Below, one piece after another: positions 47,290 to 61,554 of a stretch of DNA of 64,000 bases. Below the pieces are notes generated by a model, which was given only the letters and a program-made list of their open reading frames with translations, was not told the origin of the DNA and did not search any database. The stretch lies in NCBI GenBank assembly GCA_034336665.1, contig JAPFBE010000002.1, positions 8,788,146-8,852,145 of the forward strand. The letters are read 5' to 3'. The first letter of the stretch is position 1. Each line of letters opens with the position of its first letter. The stretch comes from Luscinia megarhynchos (Eukaryota > Chordata > Aves > Passeriformes > Turdidae). The translations under genes and the position numbers were made by a program.

Positions 47290-48912
47290 TACACATGTAC
47301 ACAGCTCAGAGCTGAAAGCCTTTGAGGAAATGAGTGACTTACTAATAAAGGAGATAATTTGGCCTTCGTCATTAGCACATGTCTCCACTGGTGAGCTGCT
47401 GCTGCAGCTCAAAACAGTATTGATTTAGGATAACTTTTAAAGTGCTTTGTTATCAAGTGGTAAGTACCCAGGGCAACTGAAGACAAAGAGCAATATAATT
47501 AAACTCTGATGCTGTGTCACAGCACCTCTGAGACCAAAAACTCTCCCTGAGAACTTCTATTCGAGTAAAAAGGAGATGCCACTTAATGAACTTTGTGGGA
47601 AAACCACAGTAGTCATAAGTTGCAAGAGCAGACTACAAGTGAGGAATTGTGAAGAAAGGCAAGTAAAGAAATGCTGCTGTAAAAATGTAGGCACAAATCT
47701 GTCAAGATAAAGGCAGAAAAAGGAGGAAAATATCTATGTAAGAAGATGGGGAATATCAAAATGCACAACCATCTTTGTGTAAATCAGTGTAGTTCTACTG
47801 ATGTAAAAGGAACTTCCCAGGTTACCTAGCTGAAAAGATTTGCAATTAAAAACTGTCATTCCACTGAAAAAAATAGCTGTATTTTTAAAGGTGTGATTAT
47901 TTTCCCCCTTCAACTCCCATAAACCCTGTATCAAAAGCAGCTGAAATAATTATATTTGGTTTTAAATTATTACATATAAGCCACTAATACTTCACCATTA
48001 CAGTCCTAAAGTGCTTCACTCTAATGTGACATGAACTTCATACCAACTTATATATTCTCTTATTGTCCAATATCAATATTTTTCTCCCCTGCTTTAACAG
48101 TAAATTACCTGTTAAAGAGCTAGCTGGTTTTGATTTAGAGGGTAGCCACACTGAGTTACCTACAGCAGCTTGGGAAATTCTATTTCCTCACCGTTCAAGG
48201 TTTGTATTATGTCTTGAGAGCCTAGTAAGTATTACTATGTGTTTTTTCTAGCAGTAAGCCATAGAAGAGAGCAAGAGTACAATACCTGCATTTGAGCTGC
48301 CAGAATTTCATAGTTATTTTAAGAAACTGAGTGAATATCTATCATTACTGGTTCTCCTCAAGCCTCTGTTCAGGCCTCACTGCAACAGAAGAGAGTTTGA
48401 GGGGATTTGGAAGCAGGAAAGCCTTTTTCAGCAGAACACATCTGCAAGGGCAGAGATTTTTTTTGTGAAGGTCAGACAAAACCTTGCAAGAGCTCTGCTT
48501 AAAATTGTCAGTGTCAGACTGTCTGTTTTAACAAAATACTTCTTGGGTTCCCTCAAAACTCCTTGCTACAGCTTATCATCTTCCAATGAAAAATCCCACA
48601 CTGAATCCCTTGCAGCTTTTGGCTGAATACTTCTCAGTGTCTCCATTCACCATTTGAAAATTTTAGTGCTTTGATGCTTAAACAAGGGAAATGTCAGTTC
48701 AGTCACTTGATACTCAAATACAAGCTAATGAAAATTATAGAAAAGCAATATAATATGCTTGAATATGTGGGAATTCTGTGAGGAAAAAGAGAGCACTTTC
48801 AGTCTTCCTGAGTGTACTACAGAATTAAAAAACTGCAACTATTATGCATGGGGAAAAATAAGATAAGTGCAAAATCCCTGGAGGTGACTGGGGAACCATT
48901 ATAATAATTATT

Positions 48913-48930
48913 ATGATATAATTATATCAT
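48913..48930. repeat. Perfect 18-bp AT palindrome
   Basis: ATGATATAATTATATCAT reads the same on both strands and lies in an AT-rich patch. Confidence 0.85.
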
Positions 48931-49104
48931 TGTAGTATTAAAATTATATTCATCAGTGATGCAGTGTAGCCCTGGATCTTTCACCAGGCCTGACCACCCT
49001 TCTCAGAGCAATGCTAAGGCAGACACATATTCTGGGTGTGGAGAGGGGAGGGTTGTTTAGCACTCATGTGGTGTTGGTGCTTGGAGGGTGTTAGGGTTCA
49101 GCTC

Positions 49105-49668
49105 TGTCATGGTTTAACCCCAGCAGCAACTCAGCCCCACACTGCTGCTCATGAGTTACCTCCATGGCAGAGAGACAGGATTGGAAAAGTGAGAGAGCTC
49201 ATGGGTTGAGGTACAGTTCAGTAGGTAAAGCAAAAGCCACACAAACAAGCAAAGCAAAAGAAGGGATTGATTCACCACTTCCCATGGGCAGGCAGGTGTT
49301 CAGCCATTCCCAGGAAAGCAGGGCCCCACTGTGTGTAATGATTGCTTGGGAAGAGGAACACCATCACTCCAAAGGTCCCCTCCTTCCTCCTCCTTCCCCC
49401 ATCTTTGGATGCTGAGCATGATGTCATAAGGTCTGGAATAACTCTGTGGTCAGCTGGGGTCAGCAATCCCAGCTGTGTCTCTCCCAAATTCTTGTGCACC
49501 CCCAGCAGCCTCGCTGGTGTGAGAGGCAGAAAAGGTCTTTGCTCTTTGTAAGCCCTGCTCAGCAATAATAAAAATATGACTATGTTATCAATGCTGTTTT
49601 CAGCACAGCCCCAAGCCACCTACTATGAAAAAAATTAATTCTATGTCTATCCCAGCCAAAACTGCACA
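49105..49668 (+). mobile_element. Solo LTR of an avian endogenous retrovirus
   Basis: A 564-bp LTR begins TGTCATGGTTTAACCCCAGC and ends CAGCCAAAACTGCACA. Internal phrases GCAGGCAGGTGTTCAGCC, GCTGAGCATGATGTCAT and CACCCCCAGCAGCCTCGC match a common bird LTR type. An AATAAA lies at 49567-49572. The flanks (CAGCTC on the left, ACCCAA on the right) do not match, so no target duplication is visible. No internal retroviral genes are next to it. Confidence 0.9.
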
Positions 49669-52600
49669 ACCCAAAGAAAGCCAGTGCATGCACCTGAGAC
49701 TGTTTGGTGATGTGGAAGAAAGCATGATGGGCAAGGATGATTAGGATATTTATTTCAAGAGCAAATATCCAATTAAAGCTAGAATACTTATGTAGAGGTA
49801 TTTTGGATACCCTTGGCATTACTGGGTTTGGATTTTGTAACTAAAGCAACAAGAGTCCTTTTCTATACTAATTACAGCACTGAGAGCTTTTTAACATTAC
49901 ACCTTTTTAGGCTGAATAATCCCCATGGAGGGAAATACACTCTGGATTTTCATAATCAAACATATTTTAATATAAGTGCTGTATGGCTACATATCATAAC
50001 CACTATAATATTGCTGTCTGTTAGAGGTGTCTGCTGAGATACTTCTCCAATATTTATTTTAATTCCAATAAAGAAAATGCATAGTTTTCTCAATACCATG
50101 AATAGCTCTGTGTGGAGGGGGGTTAACAAAAGACTATGACTTTCTAGTCCAGTCTGTTTTATGATAGCAGTTACTCTTAGGTAACTCCCTTGCCTTCCTT
50201 TTATGCTTGTGGTTATCATTGACTATTAGTGATTCTCTAAAAATGAATTTCCATACCTGACAGATAGCCTTTTTGAGTGTTAACATCCAAAAATATTAAA
50301 GCAAAACACTAAAAGGCAAAATTAAATTTAAAATTCAAAGAAAACAACAATATATAATTTAAATTATTTTTAACTTTTCATTGTGTTCTTTTAAATCTGT
50401 GAACAACATGGCATTCTGTGGTTATACATTCCAATATATGTTTCATTTCACAGTGCTTCCAATATGTTGAGTGGTAATTATTCAATTGCTGACAGTTTAT
50501 CAGAACCTTAGCTGACAGTTACCAGCCACCAGCATCTGAGTTCACTGGCCAAATTTGGCACATGCACTTTGTAACATCATTTTTACACTTTTATGCATTT
50601 GTCAGTCCTTTCCCAGCAGCTAAATTACCCCACAGAACTGAAGCTGACTCAGTGTAGGGTTAATAAGGTGGCACTAGGAACAGATGAAGAGGAGATTATT
50701 TAAGAATTATTGTTGAGGTAGGCAACAAAATCAAACTTATGTGATTTCAGGTAGACAACCAGAGTGTAAATCTGGGTTATTTCTATCATCTCTTCCTAGC
50801 AGTAAAGTCTAAATTCACATTTGTGGAAGGAGCAAAAATGGTAGTTGAGTATTTTTCCAAGTATTACTTGTGTATGCTCTGCATTGTCCTAAGAAAAATT
50901 AAGAGACCTGTTCTGCATAGTTAAACACTCAATACCTTTCTTTCTTCCTTTCTTTTGATCTGATATAGTCTGTGGTGAAAATATGTGAACTTGAATAAGA
51001 GTTGCATATAAAAGTCCCTGCAAGATTACAGAGCAAGTAACAAACTTTGATGCTGAATGTGCTCACTTGAAATGCATGCACTTGAAAAATTAGCTTCTTT
51101 TTCTGCAAATAATAATTCAAAACAATGTCTCTGTTGTGGTTTAAAAACATATAAGATTCCAAATAAAAAATCCAAAAGACATACCTAAAACGGTACTTAA
51201 AATCAGAAACTAATCAAATTGACAAAAAGAAAACAAAAATTAATGTTTCTCTAGATCATCAAGTCTGTCAAACTGCATCTGTGATCTACACAAAATAGCA
51301 CTGAGTATTTCCTCACTGGCAAACAGCAGAGCTGAGCCTTTTTTAGGAACACTGTGATTGCAAATACATTTGGAAGTCTGATTTCTCTCTGCTTCTTCCA
51401 GCATATGAGGGCAGTCATGCAAGGTACACTGAATGCTGACAGGCAGAAGGATGGCTTGCTTTCTCCCTCCCTCCCCCCAAAGCATTTCACTTTGCTGGAG
51501 AGTCTGTCACAACCTTTTCTGCACAGCTACACACACTGGTATGACTGTATGCATTCAGGATTGAGTGGCAGGTGGGTAAGCAGAGTCTCTGGCTTTGCCT
51601 GGTTCTGCTCAGTCTTCACTGGCTGCTCTACTTGTCCCTTGCCCTCTGAAAGCCTTTACTCTCAAAGACAGGCTGGCTTACATCTGACTTATCTTGAAAC
51701 CCTGCTGCCTTTCTTTCACCAGGCTTGGCACAGCTGAACTGATCCTTTGAGTTCAGACCATGTTTATTGACTGGAATTTTTGTCCTGCACAGATAGCAGG
51801 TATGCTGGTGACAGGCATCACAACAGTACTCTTACCTTGCTTAGTATATTTTTTTTTACTTTTATTGTATGTTTTATACTCAGAGTGCAAAGAAGGATTT
51901 TTTTTTCCCCCTAAAATATTTGGTTACTAAGAAGATACAATATTTGATTGTCATCAATGCACACAGTAGGGAAGCAAGAAAAGTAGAGTTCTTGGAATCC
52001 TCAACTATCTAGTAACTAGTCTCTTCATATAACCAGGTGCACAAAGCTGAGGTCTGATGTATTTATACCTGCCTGTCTGATTTCTAAATGTTAAGTGCTT
52101 GTAGGACCTACAAGAGCTGGTGTGAAATGACTCTGCATAAATATCCAACATCTGTTCTTTTTAAAGCCTTGGCCTCATAAACAAATTAGAACTTCCAGCA
52201 GGTTCATACACAAATATAATTCAAGAAGGGTTCCTGAGAATAGAAAAAAATGCAGGTTGTTTTTGTTTTATTAAAATTCCCCCAGTTCTAAGCTTCAGGA
52301 TGTGTACACAGACTTTACCAAAACACAGTTTTTAAAAGATTAGCAGCTACAAATAATGGAAGGAATAAGACACAGACTGTCACGGGGGTACATATTTTCC
52401 ATGCATCACTTTGAAAAGCTTTAGCATTTTTTGAAGATTAATCAGACTAAAATTTTCTTTTCATGACAGGTAGCTCTATTAGTGTCCATTGCAGAAAGCT
52501 ACTTAGAGCCTTCTGATGTACTGCAGGTCTTATAGCTGCAGGTAATCATTACCTGTGGTGAGTAACATAATCCACAGCCAGCTGCAAAGGGGTTTAGCAC

Positions 52601-55144
52601 ACAATACCAGAACAAGCAGCAAGACCCTTAAAACTGCTGGGGCTCATTTGCCATAATAGCAGCTCGTACCATGTGGCTGCAACCTAAAAATATTCCCTCC
52701 TTGACACATTCTCCATGCAAAGTTTAATGTACCTGTTTTCTGGTGAATCTGAATTTACTTTGTCCAAATATGATAAATTTTAATCCAATGTAAACAAGGC
52801 ATCAATCCACATTCTGCAAACATAAATCAAGAACAATTCAGATGCTATTATAACATTAATATACTTCTTCCTGCTTTCACTGTACACAACACACCATGTG
52901 TATCTGTATGTGCAATTCATTCTAGCTCATCTCCATTTACTAGAGGCTTGAATGGTGGCTGATAGGAAATCCATTCAAGCACACATCACTTGATAACATT
53001 TAACAGGCAGCCTATAGAATTCAGGTTATCTCATCTGTCATTAAAATTCTAGACTCAAATATTATGCTCAGATCCACATGCTTTGCAGTGAACTTTATGG
53101 GAAAAACAACAAACACAAAAAACCCCACTAAAGAAACAAGAAAACTTAATAGGAAAACAAAAACAATTTTCTATATCCAGATATTTCCATATGCTTTTTT
53201 GTTTCCTCACTGTTTATGATTTATAATGAAACCTAAACAAGAATGAATACATTAAAAGTCATGTAACCTTTACAGTAGTTAACTTTATGTTGACTAACAT
53301 TATAAAAATGATTACAAGATGTCTCTGTTGCCCATATGGGCACATGAGAGTAAAGCTAGAGAAGGATTTGATTTAGCAACTTTATAATAATAATTTTTAA
53401 ATTATTATTTCCCTCAAATATATAAAATAGTTTCCCTTTTCATTCCTTCTGAAAGTTCTAAGAGTTTACAGTTTAAGATTCTTCTCCTGAAGAGAAAAAA
53501 GAAAAAAAGACAAAAAGAATACAATTAAAAGAAAATTTAAAAACAAACCAACCAACCAAAACCAGCCAAGACCCAAAAATTAAAACCAGAAGAGTACAGG
53601 AGATTTCTACATGTGAAAGTTCAACCACTTGCACTCTGTGCTATAACCTCTTCAAGAAACTCAAGATGTGGGGAATGATGTTTCCCATTACACCAGCTAC
53701 AGATCTTTAAGATGTACAAAAGTGTCAACTTATGGCCACTGTGACCTCCAGAAACCAAAACATCATCTGAGAGGAGGCTGCCAGTATGACACTGAAAAAG
53801 ACAGATATTTTTTGGTATTTCCGAACATAGCTCATACTTTAAAAAGTGTTTAGGAGAATTTTGGGTCAATGACGGTAAAGCAATACCAATATTTTATGTG
53901 GGACTTCAGCTTAGAAGGAACTCTAAAGAAACAAAATTATGATTTTAGTTTTATGAATGTGTAAGTCGGATTACAAGTTCAACATTTATGTTGCACAGTT
54001 GAATTCTGTTCACAAGTGGGAGAAAGTTAATAAATTGTTACTAGAGTTTATGGACCTATACAGGCAGATATTAAAATGGAAGTACTGGAAAATACAAGTG
54101 TCAAACTGTTAGCCCCTCATTATTCAAAAAACCCTAAGTAGAAAGAAAATAAATCTTAACAAGAAATACTTTATTTCTTTTAGCTTGCTTTCTTTTATAA
54201 CTAGAAAAGCTGCTTAAGTAATTCTTGGAGGAGCAAACAATCTAAAAGTTAATAAGGTAAAAATGGGATTTTCTTTAGACAAAGGACAAAATAATTTTGG
54301 ATGAAGTGCTTTGAGTTGTACCTCCAACCAGTCAAAGGTCATGAAGCAGGGGCCTAAGACCAGCAATGATGGTTATATGGGAATAAGCAGCGCCCTGCAT
54401 CCCTTTCTTTGTAGTTAAAATAGCACTGAGCAATTAGTGCTTCACCACCACCATTCTACCTACAGAGCATGGCATGGTGTCAGTGCACATCACTGGGGGC
54501 TGGGGGACAGTTCTGCCAGTTTGATTAAAACAGTCAAAGTAGATTTGAGGTCTTTGAGGACAGCTTCAGTCTCAGTGTGGTGCATGACCATTCTCTGTCT
54601 GTGACTATCCATATAATGTTGGAATGCTTTTCTGGCTTGGTTCTTCTTGTCCTCAATTCATATTTGTTCAGGGACACAGAGCAGAGCCAGATCAAGGGTT
54701 TGGGATAAAGCCAGACAGAACTTGATTAACTCACTTGATTATAACTACAGTAATATCCATAATAAAGACTAATGCATTAATTAGCATTTTAGAAGACAAG
54801 AAATGGTGGAGATATTCTTCACTCCATCCTAGAAAACAAATCCATGTTTAGCTTTTGCCTTCATCAGCTTGTGTATTAGCCTATGCTTTAGCTAAACCCT
54901 TCAATTTTAACAAATGCAATAGTTTTGACAGGATGCTTTCTGGATGCATTTTGTGTGCCAGTGATTTAACAGCACGACAATGCAAGGTCAGGCTTTCATT
55001 TTCATGCCAGAAGCTTCTGAGAGTCATGGTAAAGACCCCACTACTATATTTCCTTGGGAAGGGGAATACAATTTCTGAGCATCTACTTGGTTTTTAAGCA
55101 AATTCGACTTCATACATGAGGTAAAATGTGGTCACCCTCACAAG
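49669..55144. other. Intergenic, no gene seen
   Basis: About 5.5 kb of AT-rich sequence without a recognisable exon or transposon. A C/T-rich patch (CTTTCTTTCTTCC) lies at 50936-50956 and a CCAA-repeat near 53547-53563. Confidence 0.55.
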
Positions 55145-55556
55145 TAGTGACAGAGACAAGCAGAAGTGCTTAACACATTCTTTGCATCTGTCCATAGATG
55201 ATGAACCATGGGGGCTTCAGTGCCCTGGGCTGGAGGACCATGACTACCAGAATGATCAACTCCCAGCTGACCCTGAAGTTGTGTGGGATTTGCTGCTCCA
55301 GCTACAAATCTGTGGTGCCTGATGGGATTAATCCAAGAATCATCCTCAAAGAACTGGCTGATGTCATTGCAAAACCTCTTTTGATTTTTGAGCAATCTTG
55401 GGAATCTGGAACAGCACCAAGCCTGACAGAGTTCAGGAAACGTTTGGACAACACTCTTGGGTACATGTTGTGACTCTTGGGGTGTCCTGTGCATGGCCAG
55501 GAGGTGGGAGTCGATGATCCTTGGATCTCTTCCTACCTGACATACTCTGTGATTTT
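55145..55556 (+). mobile_element. CR1 LINE fragment with internal deletion
   Basis: Plus-strand CR1 sequence: CAGAAGTGCTTAACACATTC, CAACTCCCAGCTGACCCTGA, GGATTTGCTGCTCCAGCTA, GGCTGATGTCATTGCAAAACC, then AATCTTGGGAATCTGG. It jumps to the extreme 3' end (GACAGAGTTCAGGAAACG, TGTGACTCTTGGGGTG, ATACTCTGTGATTTTG). The sequence between these two parts of CR1 is missing, which indicates an internal deletion. ORFs of up to 151 codons here are chance frames or CR1 remnants. Confidence 0.9.
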
Positions 55557-58500
55557 GTAAGTCAAATGTTTTCCCTAGGTTTCTCCACAACATCTTGCCT
55601 TGTTAAAGCAAAGAGCTAACTGCTAAGTGCTCCTATTCAACAAAGGCAGAGAGGAGTTGTGGACTCGATGTGAATTGCATCATGAAAATGGAAATAATCC
55701 TCTGTGCATAGAAACCATGGTTTTTGAATAACGCAGGTATAGACAGGCTCATGTGAAGTACGAATCTCAAATTCTCCATTTATCAAAACAAAACAAAATG
55801 AAAGCAAAACAAAACCTTACAAGGAAGTGTATCTTCTGACCATACAGTATGTGTCACTTCAAAGTCTTTCAAGTTCTTTCTCATCATACTTACCTGCAAT
55901 GTATCCTTTTATGACACAACAGCATTTTCACATTCAGATTAAAAACCCACATCTTTCTTAAGGCCCAAAGACTTTGAAGGCAAGATTCTGGCTGAGTCAT
56001 TATCAGTATGATGTTTACCTCAGTACATAGCATTCAAAGAACTCTTCATGGTCCTACTCACCATTCATAATGAAAATTTCAAAAGCCTGTGGCACTATGG
56101 TGTGCTCCACTTACTTCATGTCCATATCTGTTACAGGCCACAAAACTGTGTAGTCTGCATATGCATGTACAATAGTTTGGAATGATAAGGAAATAAAGAA
56201 TATTTTACACATAGACATACATTTTACAAATAGACATACATGGAAAAACTCAAGAGAGGGCTTCATGGCACTTTCCTCTGTATGTATTGCAGAAGTTTTG
56301 ATGAAAATAATTGCAGTACTCTAAGATCTGCTTAAATAAGAGGCAAGGAAATCAGTGTTTCCCTGAAGCTTGGAAGACCTTAGTGTCATCTCTTCTCACA
56401 CACATTCAACCTCTCAGCAGTCTCAAAGACTAGGCCTTTTGTCTCTGTACTTCAGCTCTTCCACTTAATAAAGAGGATTTTCTTTATTCATGGATATGTC
56501 TGTGATAAAACTATTCAAAGATTTCAACAATTAGATATCTTAACTGACTCTTAGATATGTTAATTGCTAGGATAATGTGTTTGCAGTAGATCAGCATGTA
56601 TTTTGGCCAAACTAAATATTTCAGGAAGCTTTCTAAGGTATTGGATTTAAAAAATCTAGAATCCCACAATATCTAGGTGAATATTTAGAATACAGCTTCT
56701 CTGAGCACCTGCAATAGACAGCCTTCCCATCAGACACTGAGCAGGCATAATGGGCATAAAAGTGCAAGCTTCAGACAATTTGTCCTTTAGCTCCCCATTT
56801 TGCAAAATTTTTGCAGACCTAATTGCACACACCTTGGCAGCCTCATAAAATTTGTGCTTAACTCTCTATGCTAAATGCCTTATGAACATACTGTCTTTTT
56901 AGAAATAGTTATAGAAGTACTTATAATAGAAGATAAACTTACACTTATTTAAAATGATCCTTCATAGATCATTTAAAATACATGTTTACCTCTTAATTAA
57001 TTTTAAATGCTCCCTAGTATGTTGTAACACTCTTCTTAATATGGGGAATATATTGTGTATGTACACCTTCATGTGTGAGAAAAAGAAATAAAACAACCAG
57101 GAGATGTTTTGCCAAAGTGAAAGTATTTATTTCAATAGCATGTCAAACTGATATGGAGATCATCACAAGAACAGAGTCAAAAATACCTGGTACTCCAGAC
57201 AAAGGGTGATTCACTCTGGAATTAGGCAGAACCCTCCAGTACATTTCTAGAAGTGTTCAAGCCTTAGCTGGCATGCCCCACTGTATGACACAAAATGCTG
57301 AGGACCCAGAATTGACTCTATAATATTTCTTCTCTAGTACATTCCTAAAACCTGCAGCTAGTGCAAGGTGCAGAAAACCTTAGCAATACTATTTCTGTGA
57401 TATCCTGGTGATAGTAAATATTAAAAAGAATCTCACCCAACTGTGCTTCTCTCACAAGCTAGTTCCATTCAAAGAATATCAAACATCAATATAAATAAAT
57501 ATTCACAAGGTGAAAGCAGGCATTCTTGCTTTTTCTGCAATGTTCTGTGCACTTGAGTTCTTTAGAAGTCAGACTTAGTAACTAATCCCAATACAAAAAG
57601 GAAAGGTTCCAGTTTTCTCCTTTTCTCTAAAGGCACCCTTTAAGATAAAAGTAACACTAAAGAGAGAACAAAACTGAAGGTGGGTGCAGCAAAATATGTC
57701 GTGGAACATATCACAAGTGGTCCATGTCTGCCCTTGGTATTTGCTGTGATTTCCTCATTCCCAATCCCATTAGTTCATCCCCCCCTGAGGATGTCACACT
57801 GCTGCACTGTGTAGAGGCAGCCCTGGCTCCCAAAGGATGCTGAGAGCCCAGTGCTGGCCATCAACCACTGCACTTTGCCTTCACCACAGGACTGTCTCAC
57901 ATGCAACCCTCTGCCTCCACGCCTCCACAGCCACTCCACCTGGTGCTGTGAAGCTTTCATTTTCCTTGTTTAGCAATTTCCAGTCGAGAATAGAGCAATT
58001 CATAACTGAGCATCTCTGTGTGCTTTTTAATTATGACAATGTATACTATAAAAATGATAAAACTATTCTTGGCAGTAGCTCCATAAATATGTGCTATCCA
58101 TTATTGTGGTGGGACTTCTAATTGCCAGAAATTAACTATTTGACATCAAGAACCAATGTTAATTTTATGTCAGTGGCAGAGAAATGTCCATGCTAATTAT
58201 GAAGTGCAGAGAATTAGAAAGGATATTCAGTTATTTGTCCTTATTGATGATTATTGATGACTATTTGATTATTTATCACTAAAATTTTGTAGGCTAATCA
58301 TTCCACTTGCCACCAAAAAAAGTGCTATTTTCATTGACTCAGCATGATTCATCATCCATGTTGAATAAGGGAAGAGAAAATGGACACAAAATCCATTAAT
58401 ACCTACAACCAGCAAAACTGGAATGTTAATCTTATGATTTGCTCTGTGTGATGTATCTTTGGACAGTCAGGTCTTTCAGAGGACTCTAGCTGAGTAGAAA

Positions 58501-58884
58501 GGCTCCTTACTGAAAAGCAGAAGGCAAAATGAGCTGAACAGTAAGGTCTGTTTTGCAGCAGATTTTACTTACACTGCAGAAATTGCAGAGTATCAGCACT
58601 TCAAAATTATAAACATGTGCTGCACCTGGTTCCTAAACAAACAAAGCACAACATAGGACTCTCCCTTGATGACTTATTTTTGATGAAATCATTGAGCCAA
58701 GGCAGAAAGCTTGAATTACAAAAGCAGCAGCCTGAATAGACTTGCTTATTCCTGCTACAATTACCTTTTCTCAGTGAAGGTTGCCTATTTTATCAATAGC
58801 TCTGTCAACATTTTAAAACCTTCCCAGAGTAATTCAGATTGTTGAATGTAAATAAGCCACCTGTTTTCAGAGATAAAAACAAGA
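55557..58884. other. Intergenic, no gene seen
   Basis: AT-rich sequence. A GC-richer patch at 57770-57960 has no recognisable coding content. Confidence 0.55.
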
Positions 58885-58911
58885 TTATTTATTTATTTAT
58901 TTATTTATTTA
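58885..58911. repeat. (TTTA)n microsatellite
   Basis: Six TTTA units without interruption. Confidence 0.9.
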
Positions 58912-59813
58912 GACTGATAAAGAAGAGGTCCTGCACACAAATGAGAAAACATTTCCTGTCTTTTTCTTTAACCTCTGTTTCTGGCAATTCAGATGATGCT
59001 CTAACTGGAAAATAAGTTTGCAGCAAAGAAACTCAGCAATGCATGTGCTTAGCTATATAACATCAGATGACTCCTGAGGCCACCCAGAACTTGATGTTTT
59101 GTGCATGTGTTGCCCTAACTGTTCACTGCAGCACAAGGGATCTCTAGGAAAACCATGACAGGGTCTTATCACAGAAGATGGCAATATCAACCCCCTCCTT
59201 TTCAAGCAATGCTGTCAATATTACAGGAAGAGTGTTGCCTCTCATGATACCCCACGGAATGCAGATGCTCCTTTGTCACTGGTGCTGTGCACTGAGGATC
59301 TCCTGCTCTGCCCAGAGCTGCTTGGGAAATATGGGGCCCAGCACAAAGCAATCTCTTCTAGGGTGTAAAGCTATTTGAGTGTCAGAAATGCTCACACATG
59401 GTTTTTTGCTTTGGTGGACTATACCAAGCTCCTCTTTCCTTACCGCTCAACATTTCTTGTTGCTATAAGACTAAATACAGATTCTAACGAAAAAGGAGTA
59501 TGACAGACTCATTAGCATAAATATCCTTGTCATTTTAACCTTGTGCTGTCAGAGCCCTTCAAGTTTCATCTTCCTGCTGCCTCCTTTTATTCTTTCTCAT
59601 ATCTACACTCATATCTAGTGTACTAGACTCATATCTAAGTGGGTAACAGGGTAGATTTTAGTTCACATTTCATAAGCCCAAAACTGACCTCAGTTCTATG
59701 GAACTCTAGAAAACTCATGTTTTCTAGACATCCATGCTTGACTATAATTTATCTGCAAAAAATGAAAACTTTATTTTCACTTTTCATTATATTAGAATGT
59801 ACAACATAAAGCA
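58912..59813. other. Intergenic, no gene seen
   Basis: No supported feature. A GC-richer patch lies at 59160-59380. ACTCATATCTA-like words recur three times at 59605-59640. Confidence 0.5.
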
Positions 59814-59940
59814 AATATATATATATATATAAAAGCATATATATAAAAATAAATATATATAATAAAAGTATATATATGATTTATATAAACATATATGGGT
59901 GTATATATATATATATTTATATATATACACACACACACTT
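59814..59940. repeat. Compound (TA)n/(CA)n microsatellite
   Basis: Several TATATA runs, broken by AAAGCATA and ATAAAAATAA-like segments, end in a short CACACACAC run. Confidence 0.88.
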
Positions 59941-61531
59941 TTATACTCCGGGGCAATTTCTATCTGACTTACAGTATGTTTAAGCAAATGACTTAAACAG
60001 TACATTTTGCAGTGTGAAGGAATTTCATAGTCTTTTAACCTCTCCAGTCTCAAAGCTAATTTCACAGCTCCCAGTGGGAGCTTTGTCATTGACTTCATCA
60101 GAAACAAGCTTCATATTTGTAATAAAGACATCCATAAGAAATCATTTACTATGTTTTTAAAAGTTCTCCTATTACCTTTTATGCAAATTAAATAACTTAT
60201 ATTTACTGTATTCCAGTATAAAAGTTTAATTATTTCCCATTTATTTTTCATATGTAGCACCATAAGATTCTACAATAATGACAGGCAAAAAATACTTCAA
60301 TGTTTCTCACAAGTGTTGGAAACACACAAACAACAATCCTACTATCCTTGAATCAGTAAGTATTATTTGAAACACAGATTTTGATATTTCTAGCATCCCA
60401 CATGGTCTGGGGCATGTTCAAGCAATGTAGAATCATTTTACATAAGTTACATAGGAATACTGTAAAAGATAACTATAGTGTAATAGAAACCATATTTTAT
60501 TATAGATAACAGTTTCAGGCAAACAGCTTTTTGTAAACACTATGGATCAGTTTAGGTGAACAGACCAGTCATTGCAGAAGAGGCCCTTGAAAGAAAAATG
60601 AGCAGATGGTTCCTTGGCACATGATATATCACAGTCTTCTCATCTCATGATGGTGGGAGATTGGGAGAGGGAGATTGAGAAAAGAAAAAAGTGTTTTGAA
60701 GGAAACCAAGTACACAGCTATTTCAATTGAAAACTACATGCAATCATGTTCAGAATTTCCACTTGATTCCAACATTTCCATGGAGATACCTACCCCAAAT
60801 ATTTTTTATGTAATTCAAGAACTGTAGCATTTCAAGAGTAAAAGAGAATGAGACTGGCAATTAATCTCATTCTCTGAGGTTGTTTCCCAAGTGTTGAAGT
60901 AGTGTTTTTGAAGATATGCAAAAGCATGGTAAGGCAATTAGGCACCTGCCATACACAGAATCTGAGGCATTTGTTAAATATCACAAAGTCCGAGTTTCTG
61001 TTATGTCCAACCACTAGAAAGCAGTGGCTAAGGTAAAAAACCTATGCTCTCTGAGCTACTCATGCAGTTCCTATTTACATGCATATTACTTTCAGAGACA
61101 TAATCAGAAGTCAAGTGGTATTATGAAGATTAAGAGTGCAAAGGAAGAAGAGTGATATTTATATGAGAAATACAAAATCTAGCCAGATTTAAAAGGTGAG
61201 AGCTCTAAGGTCTGCTTTGACATGCCTTGGTAAACTTTTTAGCTGGTGATCACAGACACTTTTGTCATTGAACCATCATGGCTTTTTATTTTGTTTTCTT
61301 ATCCCCTCAACAGATACACTTAACTAGGAGAAGGAGATAAAAAAAATTAAAACATTCTCCCTCAAATGTGTAATTTTTCTAGATGAGAAACAAGTCTCAA
61401 ATCTCAGTTTTATCTGGAAAGATTTCTAGTAGATGTTCTTAACTGATTTTTTGAGATAATGGCACAGAAAGAAAAGCTTTGAATAAAACCTTTTCTACCA
61501 TGGGAAAGACCAAATATTTAATGATATCCGC
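59941..61531. other. Intergenic, no gene seen
   Basis: AT-rich sequence with no supported feature. Confidence 0.55.
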
Positions 61532-61554
61532 TTTTTTTTTTTTTTTTTTTTTTT
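61532..61554. repeat. Poly(T) tract, 23 bases
   Basis: Uninterrupted T run followed by AAGAAA. Confidence 0.9.

Larger units (their letters stand above)
44946..49104. other. Intergenic, no gene seen
   Basis: AT-rich sequence with simple repeats at 45652-45692 and 46467-46491, a 15-base duplication at 47256-47289 and a palindrome at 48913-48930. No exon is supported. Confidence 0.55.

Noticed and set aside
55138..55593. 151-codon minus-strand ORF
   Set aside because: It is antisense to a deleted CR1 copy.
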